DNA from: Streptomyces luteolus
Lineage (GTDB): Bacteria; Actinomycetota; Actinomycetes; Streptomycetales; Streptomycetaceae
Length of the DNA: 64,000 nt
Assembly: GCF_029968015.1 (NCBI RefSeq)
Contig: NZ_JASCIS010000001.1
Span: 248,001 to 312,000, forward strand
Reading direction: 5' to 3'
Both the position numbers and the translations under genes were made by a program. This document shows positions 27,215-36,299 of this stretch, in pieces. The notes beneath the pieces were generated by a model that was given only the letters and a program-made list of their open reading frames with translations, ran no database searches and was not told the origin of the DNA. The first letter of the stretch is position 1. Every line of letters starts with the position of its first letter.

Positions 27215-29626
27215 ATGGACCCGACGAGCCGGGGACCCGAGGAGCACGGTCAGCACGGCCGCGGCCCCGACGACCCCGCGACGCCCGCGCACCCCGCGGG
27301 CCCGCACCGCGACTCCTCCCCGAACTCCGCGAGCCGGGGCTACCCGAGCGCCCCGGAGTTCTCAACTGCCGCGCCCGTACGGACAGTTCAGCTGACCTCC
27401 GGGGACTATCTGCTGACCGTCAACCCCGTCGACGGCAGCGAGATCGAGCCATGCCCGCCCGGCGAGCAGCCCGCGCATCCGCAGCGGTACGACGCGGACG
27501 AGCGCGCCGCCCGCCGCAGCGCCGCCCTGCCGCCCCCACCGCCCGGCCCCGCCCGGGTCCGGCCGCCGCTCCTGGAACGCCAGGAGGTACGCGAACGGCT
27601 CACCCGGCTGCTCGCCCGCGGCCGCTCCGTACGCCTCACCGGGCCCGCGGGCTCCGGGCGCACCTCGCTGCTCGACGCCCTCGCCGAGGACTGCGCCGAC
27701 CTCGCGCCCGACGGCGTCGTCCGGCTCTCCGGCCACCGCCGCACCCCGGCCGAACTCCTCCACGAGCTGTACGCCGCCGTGTACGCCTCGCCCGGACACC
27801 GGCCCGACGAGGCCGAGCTCCGCGCCTGCGTCCACGACATCGGCGCCGTCGTCGTCCTCGACGACCTGGAGTTCGGCGGCGCCGCCCTGCAGGACTTCCT
27901 CGACGCCACCCCCGAGTGCGCCTACCTGCTCGCGGCCACCCCGGACGTCGCCGCGCCCTCCGCCGAGTCGCACCTCGAAGAGGTCTTCCTCGGCGGCCTC
28001 GACCGGGCCGCGGGCCTGAAGCTCCTCGAACTCGCCACCGGCCGCCCGCTCAGCGACGAGGAGGAGGCCCTCGCCGGCGACCTGTGGTTCGAGTCCGAAG
28101 GGCTCCCGCTGCGCTTCATGCAGGCCGGTGCGCTGCTGCGGCAGCGGGACCGGCTCCTCGCCGAGCGCGTCGAACAGGGGGACGCCGAGGCCGACCCCGA
28201 CCCCGACCTCGTACCGCTGCCGTCCCTCGCCGAGGCCGCGGCGCCCGCCGCGCTGCTCGCGTCCCGGCTCAGCGAATCCGCCCGCGCCACCCTGGAGTTC
28301 GCGGTCGCGCTCGGCGGCGAGGTGCCGCACCAGGCGCATCTGCCCGCCCTCGTCGGGGACACCCACGCGGACGCCGCGCTCGGCGAGCTCGCCGCCACCG
28401 GGCTCGTCGGCCCCACCGGCGCGCGCCACCGGCTCGCCGCCGGCGTCCTCACCCAGCTGGAAGCCGCCGGGTACGGGGACACCGCGCCCGCCCGCGCGCA
28501 CGCCGCCGCCCAGCACTACGCCTGGTGGGCCGGCCACCCCTCCGTCACCGCTGAACGCGCCACCGCCGAGTCGGACGCGCTGATCGCCGCGCTCGGCGTG
28601 CTCGTGCCCGGCACCGAGTCCGGGCACCTCGGCTCGGCCGTCCTGCTCGCCCGCACCGCCGCACCCGCGCTCGCGGCGGGGCTCGCCTGGGGCGCCTGGG
28701 AGCGGGTCCTGCGGATCGGCCAGGAGGCGGCCAGGCTCGCCGGTGAGGTGGCCGAAGAGGCGTACTTCCACCACGAGTTGGGCGTCCTCGCGCTCCTCGG
28801 CGGCCAGCTGGAGCGAGCCCGTACGGAGCTGGAGGCGTCCATCGGGATGCGCGGCGCGCTCGCCGACAAGCGGGGCACCGTCGCGGGCCGCAGGGCCCTC
28901 GCCCTGGTCTCCGACCGCGACGGCACCACACCGCCCGCGGGCCTTCCGGTGAGCCGGCGGGAGGACGGGGCGCCGTGTGCGGTGTCCGCCGCGCCGCCGC
29001 ACCCCGGCTTCGCGCCGGACGAGGTCCAGACGGTGGTGAGCCGGGCGGCCGCCGAGTCGCAGGAGGACGGCCCGCGCAAGGCGGCCGTCGCCGGTACGCG
29101 ACGCAACCTCGCCGCGGCCGGGGCGGGTGCGCTGCTCGCGGTCGTCCTCGGCACCGTGGTGACGCTCGGCGCGATCTCCGACGACGAGACACCGCCCGAC
29201 ACGGTCAGGCCCGACCGTACGAGCGGGCAGCAGGACGACGACCTGCCCGCGGACCTGCCGGAGGACGAGCGGAGCAGCGGCCCGGCCGCGCCGTGGACGC
29301 CGGGCACCTCGGGCTCGCCCGGCAGCGGCTCGCCCTCGGACAGCCCGAGCGGCGGCGAGTCCCCGAGCCCGAGCGGTTCGCCCTCGGACGACCCGACGAC
29401 CACGAAGCCGCCGAGCTCCTCCAAGCCTCCTACGACGACGAAGCCGCCGTCCTCGTCGAAGCCTCCGACGACCACGAAGCCGCCGACGTCCTCACCGCCG
29501 CCGTCCTCCCCGGACCCGGAGCCGGACCCTTCGGACACGGACCCCGGCTCCAGCGAACCGGCGAGCAGCAGCGCGGCGGCGCCGTCGGGCAGCGGGGCGC
29601 CTTCGGGGGTGGAGAGTTCGGCTTGA
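27215..29626 (+). CDS. Membrane-anchored P-loop ATPase-like protein with extracytoplasmic Pro/Ser/Thr-rich tail
   Basis: 803 residues from the ATG at 27215; the open frame upstream overlaps the STAS gene and is not coding. Order: disordered N-terminus (1-55), a small TSGDYLLTVNPVDGSEIEP segment, a P-loop ATPase domain of STAND/AAA type from about 128 (LTGPAGSGRTSLLDAL; Walker B-like VVVLDDLEFGG), a helical repeat region to about 600, one membrane helix (about 631-653), then about 150 residues rich in Ser, Pro, Thr, Asp and Lys with TTTKPPSSSKPP repeats. The cytoplasmic NTPase and exposed stalk suggest an envelope-linked signalling or scaffold role; no specific function is known to me. Confidence 0.8.
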   Translation: MDPTSRGPEEHGQHGRGPDDPATPAHPAGPHRDSSPNSASRGYPSAPEFSTAAPVRTVQLTSGDYLLTVNPVDGSEIEPCPPGEQPAHPQRYDADERAARRSAALPPPPPGPARVRPPLLERQEVRERLTRLLARGRSVRLTGPAGSGRTSLLDALAEDCADLAPDGVVRLSGHRRTPAELLHELYAAVYASPGHRPDEAELRACVHDIGAVVVLDDLEFGGAALQDFLDATPECAYLLAATPDVAAPSAESHLEEVFLGGLDRAAGLKLLELATGRPLSDEEEALAGDLWFESEGLPLRFMQAGALLRQRDRLLAERVEQGDAEADPDPDLVPLPSLAEAAAPAALLASRLSESARATLEFAVALGGEVPHQAHLPALVGDTHADAALGELAATGLVGPTGARHRLAAGVLTQLEAAGYGDTAPARAHAAAQHYAWWAGHPSVTAERATAESDALIAALGVLVPGTESGHLGSAVLLARTAAPALAAGLAWGAWERVLRIGQEAARLAGEVAEEAYFHHELGVLALLGGQLERARTELEASIGMRGALADKRGTVAGRRALALVSDRDGTTPPAGLPVSRREDGAPCAVSAAPPHPGFAPDEVQTVVSRAAAESQEDGPRKAAVAGTRRNLAAAGAGALLAVVLGTVVTLGAISDDETPPDTVRPDRTSGQQDDDLPADLPEDERSSGPAAPWTPGTSGSPGSGSPSDSPSGGESPSPSGSPSDDPTTTKPPSSSKPPTTTKPPSSSKPPTTTKPPTSSPPPSSPDPEPDPSDTDPGSSEPASSSAAAPSGSGAPSGVESSA

Positions 29627-29639
29627 GGGCGGCGTGCTT

Positions 29640-29843
29640 TTCCCCTACCCGCCCCTTCCCGAAAGTCCTGCGGACAGCTCTGGGGGCTGCGCCCCCAGGC
29701 CCCTGCCCGGGGCTGCGCCCCTGGACCCCGCTTCGGGGGCCAGCCCCCGGACCCCCGCTCCTCAAACGCCGGAGGGGCTGAATTTGCCGGTGGGGCGGGT
29801 TTTTTAGGGGCGCGGGGAACTGCGCGACCAGCCACGACGGCGC
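29640..29843. repeat. Composite of dispersed repeat modules B, A and C
   Basis: The 326-base gap between the ATPase-like gene (+) and nucS (-) contains module B (29640-29676), G/C hairpins such as GGGGGCTGCGCCCCC, module A (core 29758-29781), a GGTTTTTTAG stretch (29799-29806) that could end transcripts, and module C (29807-29843). The remaining bases to 29952 include another CTTCAGCCCGTCCGGCGCTTGAGG stretch related to module A. No gene is seen. Confidence 0.7.
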
Positions 29844-29952
29844 GGCAGCCGAACGACGGCAGCTTCAGCCCGTCCGGCGCTTGAGGACGAGCCCGGAGGG
29901 CGATCGACGGCGACCGAGTCGACGGTGCGGAACGGTCCGCGGTATACGACCC

Positions 29953-30624
29953 TCAGAACAACCGCAACTTGTCGTCCTCGATGCCGCGCAACGCGTCATA
30001 GTCCAGGACCGCGCAGTCGATGCCGCGATCCGTCGCGAGGACGCGCGCCTGGGGCTTGATCTCCTGCGCGGCGAAGACACCCTTCACCGGAGCCAGGTGC
30101 GGGTCGCGGTTCAACAGGTCCAGGTAGCGCGTGAGTTGCTCCACGCCGTCGATCTCGCCCCGGCGCTTGATCTCCACGGCCACCGTCGCGCCGTCGGAGT
30201 CCCGGCACAGGATGTCGACCGGGCCGATCGCCGTCGGGTACTCGCGGCGGATCAGGGTGTATCCCTCGCCAAGAGTCTCGATCCGGTCGGCGAGCAGCTC
30301 CTGGAGGTGCGCTTCCACGCCGTCCTTGATGAGGCCCGGGTCGACGCCCAGTTCGTGCGAGGAGTCGTGCAGGATCTGCTCCATCGTGATGATGAGCTTC
30401 TCGCCCGCCTTGTTCACGACCGTCCAGACGCCCGCGTCGTCCCCCGAACCCTCCTTCAGGGTGCACGGCGGCGACATCCAGTTCAGGGGCTTGTAGGCCC
30501 GGTCGTCCGCGTGGATCGAGACACTGCCGTCCGCCTTCACGAGGATGAGGCGGGGCGCGAGGGGGAGGTGGGCGGTGAGCCGGCCCGCGTAGTCGACGGA
30601 GCAGCGGGCGATGACGAGACGCAT
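29953..30624 (-). CDS. nucS: Mismatch-specific endonuclease NucS
   Basis: 223 residues from the ATG at 30624 ([20 protein letters not shown]). NucS (EndoMS) cuts both strands at mismatches and replaces MutS/MutL repair in most actinobacteria. The N-terminal beta-domain (1-110) is for dimerisation and DNA binding; the C-terminal RecB-like nuclease has GPVDILCRD and [20 protein letters not shown], containing the Asp, Glu and Lys of the active site. The C-terminal tail (IEDDKLRLF) resembles the sliding-clamp-binding end of the family. Confidence 0.93.
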   Translation of the reverse strand: MRLVIARCSVDYAGRLTAHLPLAPRLILVKADGSVSIHADDRAYKPLNWMSPPCTLKEGSGDDAGVWTVVNKAGEKLIITMEQILHDSSHELGVDPGLIKDGVEAHLQELLADRIETLGEGYTLIRREYPTAIGPVDILCRDSDGATVAVEIKRRGEIDGVEQLTRYLDLLNRDPHLAPVKGVFAAQEIKPQARVLATDRGIDCAVLDYDALRGIEDDKLRLF

Positions 30625-30890
30625 GGTCGGCAACGCTACTGGACACCCCCCGCTCCGCGCGAAACGCCCTCGTACGACGAACCGCAGGGGCGGAACAGGG
30701 CTGCGCGATCCGCCCCATATTCCGGGAAGGACACTGTTCGCCCATGGCCGGTTGTGCGCGCATTCTCCTGGTGCGGGCAGGACAGGTTGCATACCGTGGA
30801 AGCGGGTGGTCGTCACGCGTGCACGCTGCGTATGCGTCGCCCTTGCCTGTCCGTCAGCCCCCGCTCCCCGGGGGTGCGAGAGGAGAACCC

Positions 30891-31283
30891 ATGTCGCTCG
30901 ACGTCTCACCGGCACTGTTGGAACAGGCCGAGCGAGGCGAGGTCGACGAAGCCGCATTCGTCGACTGCGTCCGGACCTCCCTGCCTTACGCATGGGAGAT
31001 GATCAGCTCTCTGGTGGCTCAGCTGAAGGTGGACGGTGGCGAGTTCGCCGACAACCAGACGCCGCCGCCGGACGAGCAGGCGCGTGGTCAGCTGCTGCGT
31101 GCACTCGCGAGTGACGCGATACGAGGGGCGCTGCAGCGCCACTTCGGAGTGCGTCTCGCGTTCCAGAACTGCCACCGCGTCGCGGTCTTTCCGCTCGACT
31201 CCGAGGTCGACGACCGGCTGGCCAAGTTCACTTCCATACGGGGCCAGTTGCTGAACCAGTCGCCGGAACTCAGGGACTGCTGA
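30891..31283 (+). CDS. SCO5389-family conserved protein
   Basis: 130 residues; ATG behind GAGAGGAGAACCC. It matches a small protein family conserved in Streptomyces ([20 protein letters not shown], then [20 protein letters not shown]). It is soluble and mixed alpha/beta, without signal peptide or membrane segment. The middle has a Pro-rich loop ([14 protein letters not shown]). No function is known. It is divergent from nucS. Confidence 0.75.
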   Translation: MSLDVSPALLEQAERGEVDEAAFVDCVRTSLPYAWEMISSLVAQLKVDGGEFADNQTPPPDEQARGQLLRALASDAIRGALQRHFGVRLAFQNCHRVAVFPLDSEVDDRLAKFTSIRGQLLNQSPELRDC

Positions 31284-31354
31284 AGCCTGTCGCTGCCGTC
31301 CCGTACGCGGGAGGTGTCACTAGTCCGGGGCGGCAGCCCACTCGTGCGCGGTTC

Positions 31355-32383
31355 TCAGCCGAGCTGCGGCAGCACCTCCGCGCCGAGCCGGCGTACGTTC
31401 TCCTCCGTCGCCGCCAGGTCTCCGGAGCCCTCCATCAGCAGTGCGAAGCGGGTGACGCCGGTGCGCTCCGCGGTCGCCGCGAGCCGGTCCGCGCACAGCC
31501 GGGGCGTGCCCACCGGGTGGATCCCGCAGAGCATCTCGGTGTACGCCAGCGGGTCCCGCATCCGCCGCTCCCGGCCGTCGACCGTGACATGGGCGTCCAG
31601 GCCCTGCTTCAGCCAGCCCGGCATCGCCTTCAGGAGCGTCTCCGCCGCCTGCGCACCGCGGTCCGCGACCTGCGCCACTCCGGCCGAGACATGACCGGCC
31701 GACCGCACGGCGTCCGGCGTGTGCCCCGCGGCCAGTGCGCTCGACCGCCAGAGCGCCACCATCTCGGCCTTCTCCTCGTCCCCGACGTGCATTCCGAGCA
31801 GCATCGGCAGGCCGCGCTCCGCCGCGAGCCTGACGCTCGCGGGCGAGGTGCAGGCCAGCACGACCTCCGGACCGGCGGGCCCGGACAGCGCCTCGTCGGG
31901 GCGCGGAACGACCGCCACCTCACGGAAGTTGAACTGCTCCCCGGACGTGCCGACCCGAGACTTGCGCAGCCACTCCAGGAGCAGGTCGAGGGATTCGGGG
32001 AAGCCGCTCTCGTACGCCCCGATGTCCTTGCCGAAGACCTCCAGGTCCACCCACGGTCCCCCGCGGCCCACGCCGAGCGTGAAGCGGCCGCCGCTGGTGA
32101 GGTGGAGCAGCGCGGCCTGCTCGCCAAGGGCCACCGGATGCTGGGTGGGCAGCACGCTCACGGCGGTGCCGACGCGGATGCGGTGGGTGCGGCCGAGCAG
32201 AAACGCCGCGAACGTCGCCGCGGACGGGCACACTCCGTACGGGACGAAGTGGTGCTCGGCCAGCCAGACCGAGTCGAGCCCGGACTCCTCGGCGACCTCG
32301 CCGATCCGCAGGGCGCGGTGCAGCGCCTCGCCCTGGCCCTGGCCCGGGAACTGCGCGGCCAGTACAAAACTTCCTACACGCAT
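31355..32383 (-). CDS. LLM-class flavin-dependent oxidoreductase (luciferase-like)
   Basis: 342 residues from the ATG at 32383. The TIM-barrel family uses F420 or FMN. Typical parts are GLDSVWLAEHHFVPYGVCPS, RIRVGTAVSVLPTQHPVALGEQAALL, and GGRFTLGVGRGGPWVDLEVF. The LAEHHF pattern is closer to the FMN-dependent alkanal monooxygenase-like branch. The substrate is unknown. It converges with the SCO5389-family gene and has no operon partner on its strand. Confidence 0.85.
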   Translation of the reverse strand: MRVGSFVLAAQFPGQGQGEALHRALRIGEVAEESGLDSVWLAEHHFVPYGVCPSAATFAAFLLGRTHRIRVGTAVSVLPTQHPVALGEQAALLHLTSGGRFTLGVGRGGPWVDLEVFGKDIGAYESGFPESLDLLLEWLRKSRVGTSGEQFNFREVAVVPRPDEALSGPAGPEVVLACTSPASVRLAAERGLPMLLGMHVGDEEKAEMVALWRSSALAAGHTPDAVRSAGHVSAGVAQVADRGAQAAETLLKAMPGWLKQGLDAHVTVDGRERRMRDPLAYTEMLCGIHPVGTPRLCADRLAATAERTGVTRFALLMEGSGDLAATEENVRRLGAEVLPQLG

Positions 32384-32594
32384 CGCACTCCTGCCTCTCG
32401 GCGCCGACGCGGCCTCCCCTAGGGCAACAACGCACAGCACGTGCCAAGGGCACGGCCTGGCATACAGGTTGGCCCATTTTCATACGGGAGAGTGCCCCGG
32501 AAGAGCGGTCCCTCCGCCGAGGCTCGGGTACCCAGGGTCGCGGCGCGTAGGCTGGAGCGGTCCCATCGGCTTCCGTACGCACGTGAGGTGTTCC

Positions 32595-32927
32595 GTGTCT
32601 CCGCGCCGCAACCGCCCCAAGGGCGCAGGCTCCAACGGCAGGGGAGCGGACGACGAGCGTCCGCGTTACGGCGGCCATCAGTACACCGAGTCGTGGCAGG
32701 GCGAGGAGTTCACCGTCCGGCAGGTCGCGGGTTCCGGCGGGCCCGGCAAGACGTACCGCTGCCCCGGCTGCGACCAGGAGATCCGCTCGTCCGTGCCGCA
32801 CGTGGTGGCCTGGCCGGAGCACGGCGCGGGCGTCGACGACCGCAGGCACTGGCACAAGGCGTGCTGGAACGCGCGGGACCGCCGCACCACGCGGGTGCGG
32901 CGGTCCCGTGACGCGCCGAGGTTCTGA
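32595..32927 (+). CDS. Small Cys/His-containing conserved protein
   Basis: 110 residues from a GTG; the longer frame upstream crosses the divergent promoter. The basic N-terminus (SPRRNRPKGAGSNGRGADD) is followed by TYRCPGCDQEIRSSVPHVV and WPEHGAGVDDRRHWHKACW. The C-x2-C ... H ... H-x3-C spacing suggests a metal site like an HNH or zinc ribbon, but no nuclease Asn/His pair is certain. Proteins like this are often annotated as ATP/GTP-binding without a visible P-loop; none is present here. Confidence 0.7.
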   Translation: MSPRRNRPKGAGSNGRGADDERPRYGGHQYTESWQGEEFTVRQVAGSGGPGKTYRCPGCDQEIRSSVPHVVAWPEHGAGVDDRRHWHKACWNARDRRTTRVRRSRDAPRF

Positions 32928-32944
32928 GGGTTCCGTCCTCCCGG

Positions 32945-34042
32945 TCAGACGTCCCTGGTCTCGGTGGTGAGGAACGCGGCGCCGAAGGCGACGGCCGTCA
33001 GGCCCAGCATGATCCACAGCGGCTCCCAGCCCGTGGGGCCCGTGCCGCCGGCGACCGAGTCGCCGTAGAAGGCGATCAGCTGGCTGGGGACGGCGTACTG
33101 CAGCAGGAACAGCTGCAGGTCCTCCAGGGACTTCGAGAACATGAACATGGCCAGGACCAGCGGCAGCAGCACCAGGCCGATCATGATCGTGATCGCTCCG
33201 GCGGAGTGCCGCACCAGGGCACCCACCGCGAGCGAGAGCAGCCCGAGCGTCGCGACGAAGAGGCCCACGCCGACCGTGCCGCGCAGCCACTCCTCGCCGG
33301 TCGCGCTCGCCCCGTCGACCATGCCGGTCTGCACCACGGCCACCAGCGCGGCGGCCACCGTGGTGACGACGAAGACCAGGGCGAAGAAGACGATCGCCTT
33401 GGCGGCCAGGATCCGGCTGCGGGACGGGCAGGCCGTCGTCGTCGTACGGATCATTCCGGTGCCGTACTCGGAGCCGATGGTCAGCACGCCGAGCGTCATC
33501 ACGCACAGCATGCCGAGCAGGATGCCGAAGGAGCCGAGGCCGATGGCCGACTGGCCGCCGAGCTCCATGTCGGCCGATGCGGCGATGACGCCGATCAGCG
33601 TGCCGATGCCGAGGACCAGGACGAGCATCACGCCGAGCGTCCAGATCGTCGAGCGCACGCTGCGGATCTTCGTCCACTCCGAGGCGAGCGCGTGCCCGAG
33701 GTGCGTCTTCGTGATCGGGATCGGCGAGACGTACGTCTCCACGGGCGGGCCCGACTGCCACTGCTGCTGGGCCTGCTGGGCCTGCTGGGCCTGCTGGGCC
33801 TGTGGGGCCTGGTGCGGTGCGGGCTGCTGCTGGCCCTGCTGGTGCGGGGCGGGCAGGGTGCGCAGCATCGCGGTGTGCTCCTGCGGAGGCTGCTGACCGG
33901 CGGGCGCCTGCGGCTGCGGGACCGGCTGCCCCTGGGGCGCCTGCGGAGGCTGCTGCGGCTGCTGCGGGGGAGCGGGCGGCATGGACGGGGGCTGCTGGGG
34001 CTGCTGCGGCTGCGGCACGGAGGGCGTGGGCGGAGTGCTCAT
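32945..34042 (-). CDS. ABC-2 type transporter permease with Gln/Pro-rich N-terminal tail
   Basis: 365 residues; its ATG overlaps the ATPase stop by 4 bases. The first 110 residues are low-complexity (Q, P, A), containing EHTAMLRTLPAP at 55-66 and a QQAQQAQQA run. The membrane part begins after THLGHALASEWTKIRSVRST, a segment shared with the second permease (36300-37070), and has about six helices with GSEYGTGMIRTT between the second and third. It is an exporter of the actinobacterial drug/lipid type; the substrate is unknown. The tail motif recurs in the partner ATPase. Confidence 0.88.
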   Translation of the reverse strand: MSTPPTPSVPQPQQPQQPPSMPPAPPQQPQQPPQAPQGQPVPQPQAPAGQQPPQEHTAMLRTLPAPHQQGQQQPAPHQAPQAQQAQQAQQAQQQWQSGPPVETYVSPIPITKTHLGHALASEWTKIRSVRSTIWTLGVMLVLVLGIGTLIGVIAASADMELGGQSAIGLGSFGILLGMLCVMTLGVLTIGSEYGTGMIRTTTTACPSRSRILAAKAIVFFALVFVVTTVAAALVAVVQTGMVDGASATGEEWLRGTVGVGLFVATLGLLSLAVGALVRHSAGAITIMIGLVLLPLVLAMFMFSKSLEDLQLFLLQYAVPSQLIAFYGDSVAGGTGPTGWEPLWIMLGLTAVAFGAAFLTTETRDV

Positions 34043-35352
34043 CGGGTGGCGTCCTCGTTGTCGCTGGTGGCGCTCTTGGTCGGTTCGGCGGCGGGCGGCT
34101 GCTCCTGGGGCAGCGGCTGCGCCTGCGCCTCGGCCTGCGGCTGCGGAGGCTGCTGCGGCTCCGGGAGCTTGCGCAGCATCGCCGTCTGCTGCTCCTGCTG
34201 CGGGGCGGGCAGGGTGCGCAGCATCGCCGTGTGCTCCGGCGGCGTCGCGCCCTGCGGCTGAGCCGGGGCCTGCGGGGCGGCGGCCTGGCCCGCGTACGGG
34301 TTCGGCTGTCCGCCCTGCTGCGGGGCGGGCGGCGGGTACCAGCCCGGCTGGTCCTGGCCCGGCACCGGCACCGGCGGCGCAATGCCCGGGGCGAGGCCCG
34401 GCGGCTGCGGCTGTTGGAAGCCGCCCAGCTGGTCGGCCGTGGAGCGGTAGTCCACGGCGCCCTGGGTGAGCCGCATGTACGCCTCTTCCAGGGAGGCCTG
34501 GTGCGGCGAGAGCTCCCACAGGCGTACGTCCGCGTCGTGCGCGAGGTCGCTGATGCGGGGCAGCGGCAGGCCCGTGACGCGCAGTGCGCCGTCCTGCTCG
34601 GGCAGCACCTGGCCGCCCGCCTCGGTCAGCGCCGACGTCAGCTTCTCGCGCTGCTGCGGCTCGGTCTCCGGCGTACGGACGCGCGCGAAGCCCGCCGAGT
34701 TGGCCGCGATGAACTCACGGACGCTCATGTCGGCGAGCAGCTGGCCGCGGCCGATCACGATCAAGTGCTCGGCGGTGAGGGCCATTTCGGACATCAGGTG
34801 CGAGGAGACGAAGACCGTACGGCCCTCGGCGGCGAGCGACTTCATCAGGTTCCTGACCCAGAGGATGCCCTCGGGGTCGAGGCCGTTGACCGGCTCGTCG
34901 AAGAGCAGCACCTGCGGGTCGCCAAGGAGCGCGGCGGCGATGCCGAGCCGCTGGCCCATGCCGAGCGAGAAGCCCTTGGACCGCTTCTTCGCGACCTCCG
35001 TGAGGCCCACGACCCCGAGCACCTCGTCGACCCGGGAGGCCGGGATGCCGGACAGCTGGGCGAGCGAGAGCAGGTGGTTGCGGGCGTGCCGGCCGCCGTG
35101 CACCGCCTTGGCGTCGAGCAGCGCGCCGACCTGGCGGGGCGCGTTCGGCAGCCTGCGGTAGGGGTAGCCCGCGATCGTGACACGTCCCGCGGTCGGGTTG
35201 TCGAGCCCGAGGATCATCCGCATCGTCGTGGACTTGCCCGATCCGTTCGGCCCGAGGAAGCCGGTGACGGTACCCGGCCGGACCTGGAAGGAAAGGTTGT
35301 ACACGGCCGTCTTCGCGCCGTAGCGCTTGGTCAGGCCGACTGCCTCGATCAT
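34039..35352 (-). CDS. ABC transporter ATP-binding protein with Gln/Pro-rich C-terminal tail
   Basis: 437 residues from the ATG at 35352 (MIEAVGLTKRYG). The ATPase domain (1-about 220) has Walker A GPNGSGKST, signature FSLGMGQR and Walker B VLLFDEPVNGLDPEG. Residues 220-310 are the extension common to this family. The last 115 residues are disordered and rich in Q, P and A, holding EHTAMLRTLPAP (373-384) and TAMLRKLPEP (390-399). Length is about 100 residues above the second ATPase (341) because of this tail. It is translationally coupled to the permease, and the upstream 272-codon gene ends 20 bases before it. Confidence 0.92.
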   Translation of the reverse strand: MIEAVGLTKRYGAKTAVYNLSFQVRPGTVTGFLGPNGSGKSTTMRMILGLDNPTAGRVTIAGYPYRRLPNAPRQVGALLDAKAVHGGRHARNHLLSLAQLSGIPASRVDEVLGVVGLTEVAKKRSKGFSLGMGQRLGIAAALLGDPQVLLFDEPVNGLDPEGILWVRNLMKSLAAEGRTVFVSSHLMSEMALTAEHLIVIGRGQLLADMSVREFIAANSAGFARVRTPETEPQQREKLTSALTEAGGQVLPEQDGALRVTGLPLPRISDLAHDADVRLWELSPHQASLEEAYMRLTQGAVDYRSTADQLGGFQQPQPPGLAPGIAPPVPVPGQDQPGWYPPPAPQQGGQPNPYAGQAAAPQAPAQPQGATPPEHTAMLRTLPAPQQEQQTAMLRKLPEPQQPPQPQAEAQAQPLPQEQPPAAEPTKSATSDNEDATR

Positions 35353-35372
35353 TCTCCGCACCCATCGAGAGG

Positions 35373-36191
35373 TCAGGACGTCGGGGCAGTGCTCACGCCC
35401 CCGTAAGGATTAGGAGGATATCCACGCCTTGACGGTTCCGGCCAAGTCGGGTGAAGGACCCGGCTCTCGGCTGCGAAGAGCCGCGCGGCCTCGTCGCGCA
35501 CGGCCGCGTCGGCCCGCGCCGCCCGCACCCAGGACCGCGCGTCGGGCCCGAGCAGCGCGCGCAGCGCCGCCGATCCCGCGAGCAGCCCGGTGAGCAGCGC
35601 CCCCTGCTCGCCCCCGGCCAGCGGCCGCCCGTCGGGACCGGCGAGCACGCCCCGCTCCCCGGTGTAGATCCAGGCTCCGGGCCCGCCTGCGTCGACGTGG
35701 CTCTCGTCCAGCCAGCGGCGCCGGTAGTTCGGGAGCTCGGTGGCGTCGACGGCGGCGAGCTGTGCGTCGTCGAGCCAGCTGAGGACGAGGGTGAGGGTGC
35801 TGTCCGGGTCCGGGTAGGGGGCGGCGGCCACATATCCGGCCCGCCCCACATGGGCGGAGCACCCGATGCCGATGCCGCGCACCCTGACCGGCACCATCGG
35901 CACGTCCGTGCTGAGGGAGCGCCGCGCGAGCTTGTACGCGACCTGGGCGGGGCAGGCGTTGGAGCCGACGGCGAGGACGGGATGGCGGCGGTCCAGGTCG
36001 TCCAGGACCTGGTCGAGCCGCGGCCCGCCCTCGACGTACATCCCGCCGAGCGAACCCGCGCCGCTCGCGAGGCGCAGCAGCCGGTCCCCGCGCAGCAGGG
36101 CGGGCCAGGGCACCGGTTGTCCCGGATACGTCAGCGGATGCTCGAACGGCACGGTGGCGAGCCCGAGTTCGAGCAGGGTGCGCCCGTCCAC
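35373..36191 (-). CDS. Uncharacterised protein between two ABC transporter pairs
   Basis: 272 residues; GTG start behind AGGAGGTACAC. No signal peptide or membrane helix. Recognisable-looking stretches are HPVLAVGSNACPAQVAYKLAR, VRGIGIGCSAHVGRAGYVAA and LPNYRRRWLDESHVDAGG. The VGSN pattern is reminiscent of gamma-glutamylcyclotransferase-like folds (YGSN), but the similarity is too weak for a call. It is probably co-transcribed with the downstream ABC pair. Confidence 0.7.
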   Translation of the reverse strand: MDGRTLLELGLATVPFEHPLTYPGQPVPWPALLRGDRLLRLASGAGSLGGMYVEGGPRLDQVLDDLDRRHPVLAVGSNACPAQVAYKLARRSLSTDVPMVPVRVRGIGIGCSAHVGRAGYVAAAPYPDPDSTLTLVLSWLDDAQLAAVDATELPNYRRRWLDESHVDAGGPGAWIYTGERGVLAGPDGRPLAGGEQGALLTGLLAGSAALRALLGPDARSWVRAARADAAVRDEAARLFAAESRVLHPTWPEPSRRGYPPNPYGGVSTAPTS

Positions 36192-36245
36192 GTGTACCTC
36201 CTCACCAGAACGGTTCGTCGCCGGGTGCGGCCGCGTCGGGGCCGG

Positions 36246-36266
36246 GCGCGCAGTTCCCCGCGCCCC
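36246..36266. repeat. Dispersed repeat module C, inverted
   Basis: GCGCGCAGTTCCCCGCGCCC lies between the second permease gene and the uncharacterised gene. It is the reverse complement of part of the copies at 8176 and 29807. Confidence 0.65.
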
Positions 36267-36299
36267 TGAGGACGTGCCCCCAGAGCAAGCCCGTACCCC

